Assembly (NCBI GenBank): GCA_021234155.1
Contig: JAJEKV010000020.1
Span: forward strand, 1,002,938 to 1,066,937
Direction of reading: 5' to 3'
DNA: 64,000 bases
From: Isoetes taiwanensis
Taxonomy: Eukaryota; Streptophyta; Lycopodiopsida; Isoetales; Isoetaceae
Shown: positions 11,230-22,092 of the stretch, piece after piece
Numbering within the stretch: position 1 is the stretch's first letter
Layout: each line of letters starts with the position of its first letter
Notes under the pieces: model-generated
Seen by the model: only the letters and a program-made list of their open reading frames with translations
Databases searched by the model: none
What the model was told of the DNA's origin: nothing
Position numbers and translations under genes: made by a program

Positions 11230-13301
11230 ACATGTCTACTAAATCCCAAGAGGGCAATTAACATGAACACCCCTTCTTTTCCCCTTGGGCTGAACTACCA
11301 GTGTATCACTACTATCCTTTCGTCGGTGAGAACTGGAAGATAGTACCTGAGGGCCTTGTCATGTCCCAATTAAGCACAATTTCATTAAAATGAGAAATTT
11401 CGTGATTCCAATTAGGAACGAAAATCCTTTTTAGTCAAATTTATGCCAATTTTTTGAGCAATTATAGCGCCATTTAAAAAAAATATGCATCTAAAGTGCC
11501 ATTTATTGGCGCCATTAAAAATTCTAGCATTGCATAAAATGAAGCTGGAGAAACATAACATCACAAAAATAGTTAAAAATTCCGAATTCATAGATTTGCA
11601 TATTAAAAAATTTGCCAAAACAGGCAAGGACTCGGAAGAGGTAGCCTGTATACAAGAGTATTAGTGTACAATTTACATTATTTTCATACAAAATTCAGGG
11701 TTCCTCATCAGGAACAGGCTCCACAATAGGATCAGTTCAGGTATGGCGGGGCCATGGCTAGAAGAAGCAACCATAGGATCTCCCAGAAAGCTCTCGAACG
11801 CTGTGGCAGTGAAATTGGGATCATCAAGAATGTCCATATTGAATTGTGTATTCTTGATCACATCATAGTCCACATCGGGTGGAGCTTCGGGCATCTCTGG
11901 ATTTGGTGGATCTACAGCTTCTTCAACTACAGCAGGTGGTCTCTCTGTCACAGGAACAGCTGCGATGGTAGGATTCAGTAGGCGGTCAAGCCTATCAAGA
12001 ATCCCCTTTAGGCACTCATGCTTAAGCGGGTCACTTTCGAATACAATGCAAAATCTCTTATTCAGCAATGAAGCCCGGCCAAAAGAACCACAGGAGAAGT
12101 AATCAAACACCCCTGTTCCTGGCGGTACCATTTTCTGCACGAGGTACGAGCATGTAGCAGGACCCAGCTGGTTTCTCATAATTATGTCCCCTGGCAAGCC
12201 TTGCCAGCTGTACTGAATCCTCTTTGTTGCAGCTTCCGCCATAGCCTCGGTCTCCCCGTCTTCGTCTTCTTCGTTAGGCACAGGAACTGGTGGCAGTTCT
12301 TGAGGATGATCGTTGAAGGGGAACTTGAGGTCAATAACTTCGACGGGGAGGACCTTGGTGGTTGGCTGAATCTTTGTGGCATACACTAGTGAATGGGCCT
12401 CCCCGAACTCCCTGGGGGGGAGGCGGATTCTTGTATTCGATCCTCATACATGCCAATATAAACTCTCGGATCTGGAATCCGGATCATCCAATCTGAGATG
12501 AAATCAAAAAGTTGTGCTCGGCCTTGCAAAGACCACTATCCAAAAAGAATCGGTGTGGTGTTCTTTACAAATGATTAAAGAAATTTGTTAGTGTGGTTTT
12601 GTCCCACATTGGAAATATGCCTCTAGTGTCCAGGGCAATCAAGGATACTGGTACAGGAGTGCAAACAACTTGTCCCTTGCTGTCTGTTAGTTCAACTTCG
12701 CAACGGAAGTCTTCAGTATCCTCTCTCTTCAAGACAGCATTGCGTATGAATCTTGCCAAGGCAGGTGGCATCGCCATCGAAAATGCCTTCCTTGCCCACT
12801 CCGGTTTCAACCCACTTACTATGCAAGGTGGCCATGGAAATCAGGTCGGTATCCTCGAAGCCCCAAGACTGTAAAGATCTTTGAGATCGATTGAAGGACT
12901 TGAACTTCCTCGGAAAATTATCCTTCACGTATGCAAAAATCTCCTTCTTCAAGAAAGATATGGATCTTAGTGTCTTTGCCCTTGCCTTGAAGAATTGCTT
13001 ACCTGTATAATCACTAGTGACCTTGACGAAGGTCTTCCCATCCAGCACTTCCTGGAACAGAACCCGACAGTCTTCGTAGTCCATACCCCTCATGCACCTC
13101 AGGTAGGTCTGACTGAAGTAGTCAGATTCTTTTGCCCGCCATGGGTAATAGTTTGTCCCTTGTTGTCTTTTAGCTTGCAAGATTTCCACAAGTTCCATAG
13201 GGACACGAATAACGAAAAATATCCCTCCGCATGAAGACCCACTGGTTGAAATCTTTAGGATGCTTACCACGCATGGTAACTTCAGCCAAAGCCAGATAAC
13301 G

Positions 13302-13478
13302 CTGGAAACAACAAGAAGTTAGACTTGAACATTTAATGAGCAAATGGCGCCGTGGCGCCATTTGGTGAGGAAATGGCGCCGGGGGGCCATTTGGTGAGGA
13401 AATGGCGCCGTGGCCGTTTGGTGAACAAATGGCGCCACGGCGCCATTTCATAATCTTGCAGAAAATTAAAACATGTAC
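13302..13478 (-). other. GT-AG intron of the ParB/methyltransferase gene carrying four palindromes
   Basis: On the minus strand the donor is CAAG|GTACAT and the acceptor TTTCCAG|CGTTAT. Removing 177 bp joins SEPYK to RYLALAEVTMRG in phase 0. The intron itself contains no in-frame stop because its length is divisible by three. Four copies of the AAATGGCGCCA-type palindrome lie inside. Confidence 0.7.
13342..13448. repeat. four tandem palindromes, 27-29 bp apart, in the intron
   Basis: Copies start at 13,342, 13,371, 13,400 and 13,427. Each is AAATGGCGCC, two central bases, then the complementary half; the second and third are degenerate. They are separated by GGTGAGG or GGTGAAC spacers. Confidence 0.85.
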
Positions 13479-15306
13479 CTTGTATGGTTCTGAGCGAGAT
13501 TGCCCGCGTCCCGATGGATCAGGCTTCCCGCATAGAGCATATTGCTGCCGCAGGTGGGTTATGTTATCAATGAATGGCTCTTTGAAAATAGTCTTCGCAG
13601 CGATGATATCATTGACTTCACAACCTGAGCCGGGCATTCTGTTCGTTGGATCGTGCTGCACAACACTTTCGGCAATTCCGTTGAAGATAAATCTTTGACA
13701 TTTGCTCGGGGACTTTGGTGTGCCGAGTCTTCTACATACAAGTTGAGCAGCCATAACTGAATGATTACCATTCACTATATAATAGTGCATCCCCATGAGG
13801 TCATCCTCGGTTTTCCAAGGGACCAGTTTGTTTGTGAGGGGATTGAATGGAATCACATCAGCGGGAGTGAAGACTGGATGTGGGTCTCTCTGAAAGGACT
13901 CCACCAAAGTTTTGACGTGCTCCATATTCCTTGGTCTAGATGTCAGATTTGCTGGTCCTTGATATAATTTGAACACGTCTATTTTTTTAATGAATGTGAC
14001 ACCGAGAGGAAACAGATGCCGGTGATCGTAAATTTTTTGCAGTGTATTCTCTGCCGTCTTTTCCTCTTCTGACCTTTCCACCCGAAGATTTGCAGGCACC
14101 TCTAGCAAGTGCTGAGCTATTCTTAATGTGAGCTTCTTTGGCTCTAGCTTCTTAATGGGGACCCTTTTGGCCGGTGTGTCCGCAGGATCCTCGCTATGCC
14201 TTGGGCTCGGAGGTTCACCACCACTTCTAGGACTTCCAGCAGGACTTGGAGTCCGAGGCGCTCTCCTTTGTTTTTTTGGTGTCCTCTCCTTCTCAAGGGT
14301 CTCCGGCCTGTGCTTCTTCTTTTTCCCATCCGTTTCCTCTGTCTCCACTTCCTTTCCCTCCGTTTCCTGTGTCACATTTCCTTCCTTCTGCCCCTTGCCT
14401 TCCCTATCCTTTTCTTTCCTTGCCCTTTTCTTTTCCTTCTTTTCCCTCTTTTCTTTATCTTCCTTCTCTTTCTTTTCCTTCTCTTCCTTTTCCTTCTCTT
14501 CCTTTTCTTTAGATTGTTTCTTTTCCTTCTTTTCCATATCTGGATCTTTGTGATCCTTTCTCTTAACTTTCCTCTTGCCCGCCGCCTTTCCTTCCTCCGG
14601 TTCCTGGACATCCTCAGTAGAAGATGAGGAGTCTTTGTCGGCTGCAGGTGTATCCCTAGGTTGTCTTGTCTTCTTCTTGCTCACTGTTTTTAGCCAGGCC
14701 GTGTCCACAATGGCGGGTAGTTTCTCTTTGGGCTATTGCCTTGACAACGAATGAAGGCGAGTTTTTCGACTTCGTTCATCCGATTTGCGAAGAATCATAA
14801 AGCCCCTCAAGATTTCTTGTGGACCTTTGATGTCGGCTTCTTCAAAGTTTGTTGTGACGGTATCAGCCTTGCTTCTTCACGAAACCGGCTACATTTGCAA
14901 TGCTAGCGGACATTCTGATGGGATCATAAAACTTCAAGTCCATATAGTACACAATTATTTTATGCTTCAAAGTATCTTCACGAGATCACACGGATCCAAT
15001 CCTCGCGACCGCTCTTGGCAACCAACTTCATTTGGACCAAGATACCGGCTGGTAAATGCCTACATTTTACGTGTCTGTCTCCCTTATAAGGAGGTGAGCT
15101 CTCTTCTTGATCTCCTTTAGAGCACATGAAGTAGAGAGGGCTCACCCGCATTACTTCCATGCACCAGTTTGTCTATCGGCATCATAGTCTGGTCGGATTG
15201 AAATTGTGTTTCCGCACGTAAGATAGCTGCAACAAAGAGGCATCAGCAACAAAGAGGCATCAGTAAATGGTTTGAACAAGCAGGCAGACAATAGGTTGTG
15301 GTTGGC

Positions 15307-15320
15307 AAATGGCGCCATTT
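15307..15320. repeat. short palindrome AAATGGCGCCATTT
   Basis: A 14-bp perfect palindrome, the single-core form of the 22-bp repeat, just upstream (minus sense) of the ParB/methyltransferase coding relic. Confidence 0.7.
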
Positions 15321-15554
15321 GTCGATCCGGTGCATAACCACGGAGGCGATCATATGCCTATCCCCTGCGTTTGGTGAAGAGGCCTCCACCGGTCAAACCA
15401 CTCCCCTTCGCAATATTCGAGGAAGATGGTTGAAGGAGAGTGGATCGGACTGGGTGGAGGCACCACATTTGTAGGAGATACCACAAAGTAACAAGCGCAG
15501 CCAGACCGGATGACTAGGCAAACAACAAGTTCCCAATGTATGCTAATAGACATC

Positions 15555-15912
15555 AAATGAAGCCATGGCGCCATTTGCAACAACAACAAGGCCCTATGGT
15601 AAGCTAATAGACATCAAATGGCGCCATGGCGCCATTTGCCAACAACAAGGCCCTATGGTAAGCTAATACACATCAAATGGCGCCATGGCGCCATTTGCCA
15701 ACAACAAGTCCCAAATGTATGCTAATACACATCAAATGGCGCCATGGCGCCATTTGCCAACAACAAGACCCTATGGTAAGCTACCAGGCATCCTAAAGTA
15801 AGCTAAGACTCCTAAAGTGCACTCAATCATCCAAATGGGCCATGGCGCCATTTGTCAACTATAAGACCCTAAAGTGGTTACTAGGCATCTAAATAGCGCG
15901 GTGGCGCCATTT
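15555..15912. repeat. array of six 22-bp palindromes upstream of the ParB/methyltransferase gene
   Basis: The palindrome is AAATGGCGCCA followed by its reverse complement. Three perfect copies start at 15,616, 15,675 and 15,734, and variants start at 15,555, 15,833 and 15,891. The first four are spaced 59-61 bp, so a unit of about 59 bp including CAACAACAAG and CTATGGTAAGCTAATA is tandemly repeated. Each unit can extrude a hairpin. Confidence 0.9.
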
Positions 15913-17194
15913 AGCCCAAACAAACAATGCAAGTAGACGACATACCTGTCCCTTGAGGTAAGCTAGCTTCTGTCTCCACATTTTGTTGAGCTCCAGAATT
16001 GTCCATTTCCATTTCGCGCGCCTTGAATTTGGTCCGAAAACCGGTGTGTATCTAGATGTGTTGAGGTTGAACTCATGGGAAATGGCGTGAAATCACCGAA
16101 AAAAAAGGATGAAAAAGGGTTGCTTTAGGGCGCCGGGCGCCGGTGGCTAAGGTCGAGGCTAAGGTCGAGCTGGAATCGAAAACGAATAAAGCGAATGAGA
16201 AGCTTCGTAAAACAAAGGCCAACTAGGGCCTATCGCCGTCCGCCCCCATGCCCGCCGTCCCACACGCCACGCCTTCCGGCCGCCCCGGCCGCCCACGGTC
16301 CCGCCCATGCGTGGCGGTCCGCGCCCATGCCATACAATTCAATTTTGAAATTGAATATTTCCCCCGCCCGCCCCGCCCAATTTTGAACATAAAATTCAAA
16401 ATTCCCACCATGCCATAATTAACATAAAAGTCAAAATTCCAGCCAGTATATTGAAATTTGATCGCCACTGCCCAAATTTGAATCGTCCGTTTTGAAAATT
16501 GTACTTTGCCTTTAAAGCTCCCTCTTTGCGCCCGTGCTCCCACTTAATGCGACCATGCCACGGCCGCGGGCGTTTTTCGATGGGTTCAGCGCTTCGAATC
16601 CGCTGGCTCGGTGCCGCTTTCGCGAAAAAGGCGCTTCTTTTCTCGAGCGCCTAAGCGGCGAAACTTTGCAAGGCGCATCGCGTCTTTGTCGGCGCTTTCT
16701 TCTTCAGGCTCCACGAAATCGGGTGATTCTTGGCGCTTTCTTCTTGGCTTTCTTCTTGGCGAATCCTCCTTCTTTCGAATCTTTCTTGGCGCTCTTCTTG
16801 GCGCATTCTTCCGCCCAATATATCTCTTTGGGGATCAGCTTCATTTTCTGTTCTATCTCTTTGCTCGGGACATACCACTATGGATCTATCTAATATCAAG
16901 TAAGTCCACATTTACGGTATAAATTATGTTCTATTCTTTGCCATGTGTATAGAATGTTCAAATGTGACATTAATCTTTGCTAGGACACGGAACCTTGGTT
17001 TCAATTTACAAAGTTGGCATGGGGTGCCCATGTTATGCATGCCTGCTCTTATTGACACATATCAAACAATGGGAGCAAGAATGCATAACATAGGCACCTC
17101 GTGTAGATTTTGTGATGGAGTTAAGCCATTTTCGTCGAAATGGTGTTGGATCAAATAAGCCATATGGCCATTTAGTCGAAATAGTGTTTGGATC
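15913..17194. other. GC-rich divergent intergenic region
   Basis: Lies between the minus-strand ParB/methyltransferase relic and the plus-strand DUF8039 frame. Positions 16,120-16,900 are GC-rich with stretches of GCCCGCCC and repeated TTGGCG(C/A) words, compatible with a bidirectional promoter. No TATA box or transcript start can be fixed. The short ORFs are compositional. Confidence 0.35.
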
Positions 17195-17292
17195 AAATGA
17201 GCCATAGCGCCATTTGATCCAAATTCACACCTATGGCACATTCATAGGTGTGAATTTGGATCAAATGGCGCCATGGCGCCATTTGATCCAAA
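17187..17292. repeat. long inverted repeat with 49-bp arms containing palindromes
   Basis: Arms at about 17,187-17,235 and 17,243-17,292 are separated by a 7-bp loop GCACATT. The inner 24 bp of each arm match exactly (ATTTGATCC, then AAATTCACACCTATG, and its complement). Each arm also carries one AAATGGCGCCA-type palindrome, at 17,195 (degenerate) and 17,263 (perfect). Confidence 0.8.
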
Positions 17293-17305
17293 CACCATTT
17301 CGACC

Positions 17306-17377
17306 AAATGGCGCCATGGCGCCATTTAGCTCCAAATTTGGACCAAAATTTATACTTTTGTACTAAATAGCGCCATT
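17306..17377. repeat. further palindromes, 22 bp at 17,306 and 14 bp at 17,364
   Basis: The copy at 17,306-17,327 is a perfect 22-bp palindrome. The copy at 17,364-17,377 is the single-core form with one substitution. They close the right end of the cluster. Confidence 0.8.
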
Positions 17378-17450
17378 TTCGCTTATTTTTTGCTTATTTT
17401 TCCTCTATTTCATATGTTCTGAAAAGTATCGCCTTGCTTGATTGAAACAG

Positions 17451-18329
17451 GTTTAATTTTCCCCTGTACAACCTATTCGTCGGAAGGACAATTGTTGCCC
17501 GGGGACATATTTTGAATAGAACCACTCTTCATGGGAAGGAAATAGATCCTTCAAATGTAGCAATTGAGGTCACGGAGTCCGTGATCCCATCGACAGAGCT
17601 TCCAGTCCCCTGCGGAGGGGCAGATAACATTGGTGAAGCAGTAGGCACATTCATTCAGTGGCCTAAGAGGGATGTAAAACCAAATGAGTGGCCCTCAAGT
17701 GAAGATACGTCTTCGAGATCCCTCAATTTGCCCTCTTCACAAGAGGATTCATCTAGTAGTCCATCTGTCAGTAGCCCGCCGGACATCAGTTTCACTGCTC
17801 ACTGTGGTGAACCAAGCAACACAGCAACAAATGAAGAAGACGAGATAGTAGAGGAGATTGGAGGTCATGAGAATCTAGCTGCCCGTCTTGGTCTCAGGTT
17901 GTTTAAGCCTGAAGATGAGACAGTCTACTACTCCAGAACAGATCTACTAGGTTTGCCATGCTACATTCTTCACTCCTGCACCGGATCTAAATATTCGGAG
18001 GCGAATATAGTCTTTAGTGATCCTCAGGATGCTATAGACGATGAGTTCTTGGGTGTATCAAAGGTCGGGCTTTCAGTGGGTAACATAATAGATCCAATGG
18101 GAAACCAAAATATCGAGGTCATGTCATGCTTGTCTTGAGAGGCCTATAGCTATGATCTAGTAACTGGGAGACCCATCTTTGTTTTTGCTTCATGATGGTA
18201 GGACAGTTTCACAACATTTACAAGCTCTTGCTGCTCTCGAACATGATGATTTAGAAGTTGAGTGCTTGGAAGCTGATGTTGAGAAGCAATTCAAGAGGAA
18301 AAGGAAATATACATATGTGAAAGATTAGG
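17451..18329 (+). pseudogene. DUF8039-containing transposon protein, C-terminal exon
   Basis: The exon follows a polypyrimidine-poor but valid acceptor (GAAACAG|GTTTAA). It opens with LYNLFVGRTIVARGHILN, then VTESVIPSTELPVPCG and IGEAVGTFIQWPKRDVKPNE. This is the pattern of the DUF8039 region found in plant En/Spm (CACTA)-type and related transposon proteins. A second segment (17,860-18,120) contains LAARLGLRLFKPEDETVYY. After a stop at 18,136 a shifted frame continues to 18,329, ending in a basic tail (VEKQFKRKRKYTYVKD) that looks like a nuclear localisation signal. The N-terminal exons are not seen. Function is unknown; the transposon link is from family knowledge. Confidence 0.6.
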
Positions 18330-18344
18330 GGGGAGGGAACCAAA

Positions 18345-20660
18345 GGGGGGATGGCAAGGAGGAGAGGATGTGCTTCCAAGGCAATCAAGAGTGCTCTAAA
18401 ATCAACATCTTTGCAAGGGCCGAATGTGTCAAAAACCGAGCCGGCAAAGCAAGTATGTGCCTTAAGAAAAGAATTTTATTCTCAAACAAGCGAGTGCGAG
18501 GATTACGCTTTTGTTTTTGATGTGTTGAGTGTAACTTATACTGTAAGGCGGAGGCGAAAGTAGTAATGCACGGAGGTGGAGTCTTTGTCACATCCGCATG
18601 GCGTGGGTTTTAGGAGTTGCTTTCGTCTACGTTTTATAGTTGGAGGAAGAGGTTGAGTTAGGTGGAAAGCGAGTGGACATGGTATCTGAGCTCTAAGAAG
18701 CCTAGATCTGTGACACTAGCTCTGAGAAAGTGTGCTTGATACCTTCATTAGTGAGAATCTGAGAGAGCATTCCACATAGAAGCAAAAAAGGAAAGGATGA
18801 TATAAGGGAGAATGTTAGCAAACTTCCTTCCATCCTTAATAAGAAGAGCATACATAAGGAGGTGGGCGCCGTGGTGGAAGAATTGGCGGGGAAAGAGTGT
18901 AACCTTGCCCTCTTTTACAATATTTGGAAGAAAGAGTTTCGGGACGTCAAAGATAGCAAAAAAACAGCATTCTCCAAGTGTAACATATGTGTAGTCATCA
19001 AGTAGAAATTGGAAAGAACAAAAGATATAAGGGAGAGGCGCAACCTTTCAATTCAACTGGCGGGCACATATGTTGGAACAACGTTCTGTAGGAGTCAATA
19101 TTGGCATTGGCGTGCATTATCACATCGTTAGCGAGAAAAGTCACCTGCGCATAATACATGATAAGATGGATCAGGTCAAAACACTCACACCAAGAAGTCA
19201 CCATCTCGCAAAGTCCTGTTTGGAGAGGAGATCGCTTGAAGAAAAGCAGCATGGTGGCTTGACGGCCATTTCTCCAAGGGGGAGCATTGACACATGGTCA
19301 TGGTGGGACGGGCTTATGGCCATTTCTCTCTTGATCTTTGGAAGGATGACTCAAACTTTCATGTTGGATCACTTTCTAGGATCCTACACTATCTTGAGTT
19401 CTTATCTTGGAAGAAGACAAGTGTGGTGATTTGTGTGGAAGCAGAACTACTGATTGCAAATTGATGCAAGCCCTAAAAGATACTTCGACCAGCGCAACAT
19501 AAGCTAGGAGACACAAGAGAAGATGCCTTCATCTTCTAGTGCCAACTTAGAAGGCTTCAATCCTCTTCCTCGAAATCTCTACTTACAGTTGGATAATGCA
19601 TCGGGTCAAAATAAAAATAGATATGTGTTCTCCTACCTCTCTTATTTGACATGGCTTAAGGTATTCGATGAGATTCAGGTTGGCTTCATGATGGTTGGGC
19701 ACACTCATGACGATATTGATGCATTGTTTGGGAACTTTTCGACGTTAATGAGTTCATCGGATGCTCTAACTTTGCCTGAGTTGCTTTACTTGTTTAGCAA
19801 GTGCAATGCAAAGTCTCCTGTTCCATATTTTGTGGATGAAGTTCCAGATTGGAAAGGCTTTGTCAAGGGATATATCTCTGATAAGGGCCAACGTCTAACA
19901 GGCCATACCGAGCCATTGCTATTCCGATTTAAAATGGATGGGAAATGGCCCATTATGCAATATAAGATGCGGCCAACCCATAAAGAGTGGATTCCAGAAA
20001 ATGGAATAAGAATGTGGAAGGAGGATGAAAATGGTGAGCCAACGTTACCAACAGGGGTGCCTAAAAATATCCCTCCAAGGAAGACATTGAAAGATCTCCC
20101 TGGCCTGGCAGACAGCATCAGCAAGTACATAGCATTATGGAATTCCTTCTGCAAAAAGATGTATCTCCGGGGCGACCTCAAAATGATAACTTTTGGTTGC
20201 GTACAAGGCAAGAACCTCTACAGGTGCATTTACTCCAGGAGGTCGATGAAGCCATTTGTGCTTGTAAGACCTTTGCCTACGTATTGTGGGCCAGCAGATG
20301 GGCGTCCAGTGTTACCTATGGATGAGTTCGATCCTCATGCACATGTTACGAAAGGTATGTTCGTTTTAGTCCGACCTGGAGACGATGAAACTCCAACGTG
20401 GTTGGGCTTTACAGAAGAAGATGCCATCCTAGATCCAGAGTCTACCAATTATGGTCACATTTATGTATCATGGTGGATGCACTGTTGGTCGTGACTATCT
20501 GAGGTTGCTTAACTAAACGTTGGCGACCCAATCCATCGGATCCATCAAGGTATGAGAAGTTAGATGCCATACATTATGCATGGGATGCAAATGGCAAAAG
20601 ACCGAAGACCTGATTGATTCCAAAATACATTGTTGACATGTGGGGGACATAGCATTAGCT
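18345..20660 (+). pseudogene. DUF7869-type transposase-like protein, degraded N-terminus
   Basis: The intact core (19,523-20,494, 323 codons) contains LYLQLDNASGQNKNRYVF and GFMMVGHTHDDIDALFGNFS, the conserved D-N and H-x-H-D-D blocks of the DUF7869 family, a putative RNase H-fold nuclease in mobile elements. Upstream pieces in shifted frames show KTAFSKCNICVVIK, RIIHDKMDQVKT and HGHFSKGEH-like text, so 18.8-19.5 kb is the damaged first half. Downstream, a shifted frame reads YEKLDAIHYAWDANGKRPKT to about 20,660, the expected C-terminus. A TAG after CVVIK sits where Gln fits. Catalysis has not been shown for the family; the transposase role is inferred. Confidence 0.65.
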
Positions 20661-21185
20661 AAAAGCTCTCAATCTCGGTCATGTTCTCGATAATCATGTA
20701 TGCAATTTCTTTTGCTATAATACTTAAGCATTTTGGACAATTAATACGTTGTCGATACATCCTAATTTATGCTTATACTAACATCCTTACATCTATTATA
20801 ATAGGTGTTTAATACACATCACTACATCGATGCACACATTATTGATGGCATACATATAATTTAGATGCACATATTATTGATGGCATTATAGAGTCGATGA
20901 TTCACTCATCATCAATCCTGCTATTGTGATCGCATTCATTTCGTAGGCATGGCTCGGGAACCCAAAGAAGATGGATCACAACACGAGTAAGGCCGGGCAA
21001 TCACACTCCACGACCTTACGCTTTGGATTGTAAGTAAGGATCCAGCTTAACACCTTTATGTATGCAGCGATTAATATCATTGTAGCTCATGGAGCAAAGA
21101 ATGGTCTCAAACTGATCATCATAAATATTATAAGCCATGGGAGATGAATGACTTACCGAATGGAGCTGCTTTTATAGTCGTTATA
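20661..21185. other. intergenic DNA, no gene seen
   Basis: AT-rich with short imperfect repeats (for example ACATATTATTGATGGCAT twice near 20,840-20,885). No coding frame with family resemblance. Confidence 0.4.
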
Positions 21186-21305
21186 GAATTATTGGTATAA
21201 TACTTCAAACATTATTGGTATTATCGTGAGCATTATTGGTATTATACGTCAGCATTATTGGTATTATACTTCAACATTATTGGTATTATACTTCAACATT
21301 ATTGG
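21186..21305 (+). repeat. tandem repeat of ATTATTGGTATTATACTTCA
   Basis: A unit of about 20-24 bp is repeated six times with small changes, directly before the CTT-rich minisatellite. Confidence 0.8.
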
Positions 21306-21349
21306 ATTCGTAGCTATAAATTCTTTTACCTTGTTTTCACTTCTCACTT

Positions 21350-21850
21350 TTCATCCTTGCTTCTTGCTCCTTCATCTTCCTTGTTCCTTGATCTTCTTGC
21401 TACTTGATCTTCCTTGTTCCTTGATCTTCTTGCTACTTGATCTTCCTTGTTCATTGCTTCGGCTACTTGATCTTGATCCTTGTTCCTTGCTACTTCATTC
21501 CGTGCTCCTTCCTACTTGATCTTGTTCCTTGCTCTTGATCTTGCTACTGCTACTTGATCTTGATCCTTGTTCCTTGCTACTTCATTCCCGTGCTCCTTCC
21601 TACTTGATCTTGTTCCTTGCTCTTGATCTTGCTACTTGATCTTGTTCCTTGCTACTTGATCTTGATCCTTGCTTCTTGCTCCTTGATCTTCCTTGTTCCT
21701 TGATCTTCTTGCTACTTGATCTTCCTTGTTCATTGCATCTTGCTACTTGATCTTGATCCTTGTTCCTTGCTACTTCATTCACGTGCTCCCTGCTACTTGA
21801 TCTTGTTGCTTGCTCTTGAACTTGCTACTTGCTCTGTTCGCCAGGTGTTC
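21350..21850 (+). repeat. CTTGCTACTTGATCTT minisatellite
   Basis: About 500 bp consist of shuffled short modules CTTGATCTTCCTTGTTC, CTTGCTACTTGATCTTG and TTGCTACTTCATTC. The modules recur in blocks (21,480-21,545 resembles 21,550-21,620), suggesting higher-order duplication. ORFs over it on both strands are repeat artefacts. Confidence 0.85.
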
Positions 21851-21879
21851 CTTGCTCCATCGGTGATCCTTGCTTGCTT

Positions 21880-22092
21880 TTGCAAATGATTGGACCCAAT
21901 CCTCCACGGGCTACTCGGAAGGCTGCAAGCATGCCCGGGCATTACATGCGGCGGCCTGGAATGGATGAGCTATGGGACCATTTCTTGGAGTGGAGGTTGC
22001 GCCCACGTCCCACCAAGGAGCTTACAATGGAGTTGATCAACTTCATTCTCGAGCGATTTGATTGTGGTCATGAGCCCAGCGATGGAAATTAA
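21880..22092 (+). CDS. short hypothetical ORF
   Basis: From the ATG at 21,880 the frame is open for about 70 codons and reads MIGPNPPRATRKAAS, then WDHFLEWRLRPRPTKELTME, which looks more protein-like than its surroundings. No family is recognised and the minisatellite directly precedes it. It may be a fragment of a larger relic continuing in other frames to about 22,360. Low confidence. Confidence 0.25.
   Translation: MQMIGPNPPRATRKAASMPGHYMRRPGMDELWDHFLEWRLRPRPTKELTMELINFILERFDCGHEPSDGN

Larger units (their letters stand above)
10113..11687. other. unclassified intergenic DNA between the gypsy relic and the ParB/methyltransferase gene
   Basis: Mostly AT-rich. It contains one coding-like minus frame (10,293-10,598), a GC-rich 200-bp island at about 10,870-11,060 of unknown nature, an exact 45-bp direct repeat (10,559-10,603 and 11,231-11,275) and a plastid trnM fragment. 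At 11,463-11,516 there are partial GCGCCATT motifs related to the palindrome cluster further right. Confidence 0.4.
11687..15240 (-). pseudogene. ParB-like domain plus beta-class DNA amino-methyltransferase-like gene, frameshifted
   Basis: Reading the minus strand: an upstream part (15,240-14,760, frame broken); a basic/acidic K-E-rich region encoded by a GA repeat (about 14,610-14,370); a P/S-rich linker; a ParB-like domain (14,100-13,650) with FQRDPHPVFTPADVIPF and HYYIVNGNHSVMAAQLV, matching the ParB/sulfiredoxin GNHR-type core; an intron; a helical region (13,270-12,810); then a methyltransferase-like half with LIALDTRGIFPMWDKTTLT (about 12,600) and VFDYFSCGSFGRASLLNKRF (about 12,100). 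The motif IV position precedes motif I, as in beta-class N4C/N6A enzymes, but reads DTRG instead of DPPY. Single-base frameshifts occur near 13,220 and 12,810, and more damage lies at 12,560-12,390. Joined ParB and methylase domains are known in phage-like elements. A eukaryotic mobile or viral origin is inference. Confidence 0.55.

Noticed and set aside
14128-14627. Plus-strand ORFs of 140 codons (Ser/Phe/Leu-rich)
   Set aside because: They are the antisense of the GA-rich K/E region of the ParB/methyltransferase gene.
14978-15160. Separate small gene upstream of the ParB relic
   Set aside because: The frame reads on in shifted frames toward 14,760, so it is better treated as the damaged 5' part of the same gene.
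13342-17377. CRISPR-like array
   Set aside because: Repeats are palindromes with repeated, not unique, spacers and irregular clusters, in a plant nuclear setting with no cas genes.
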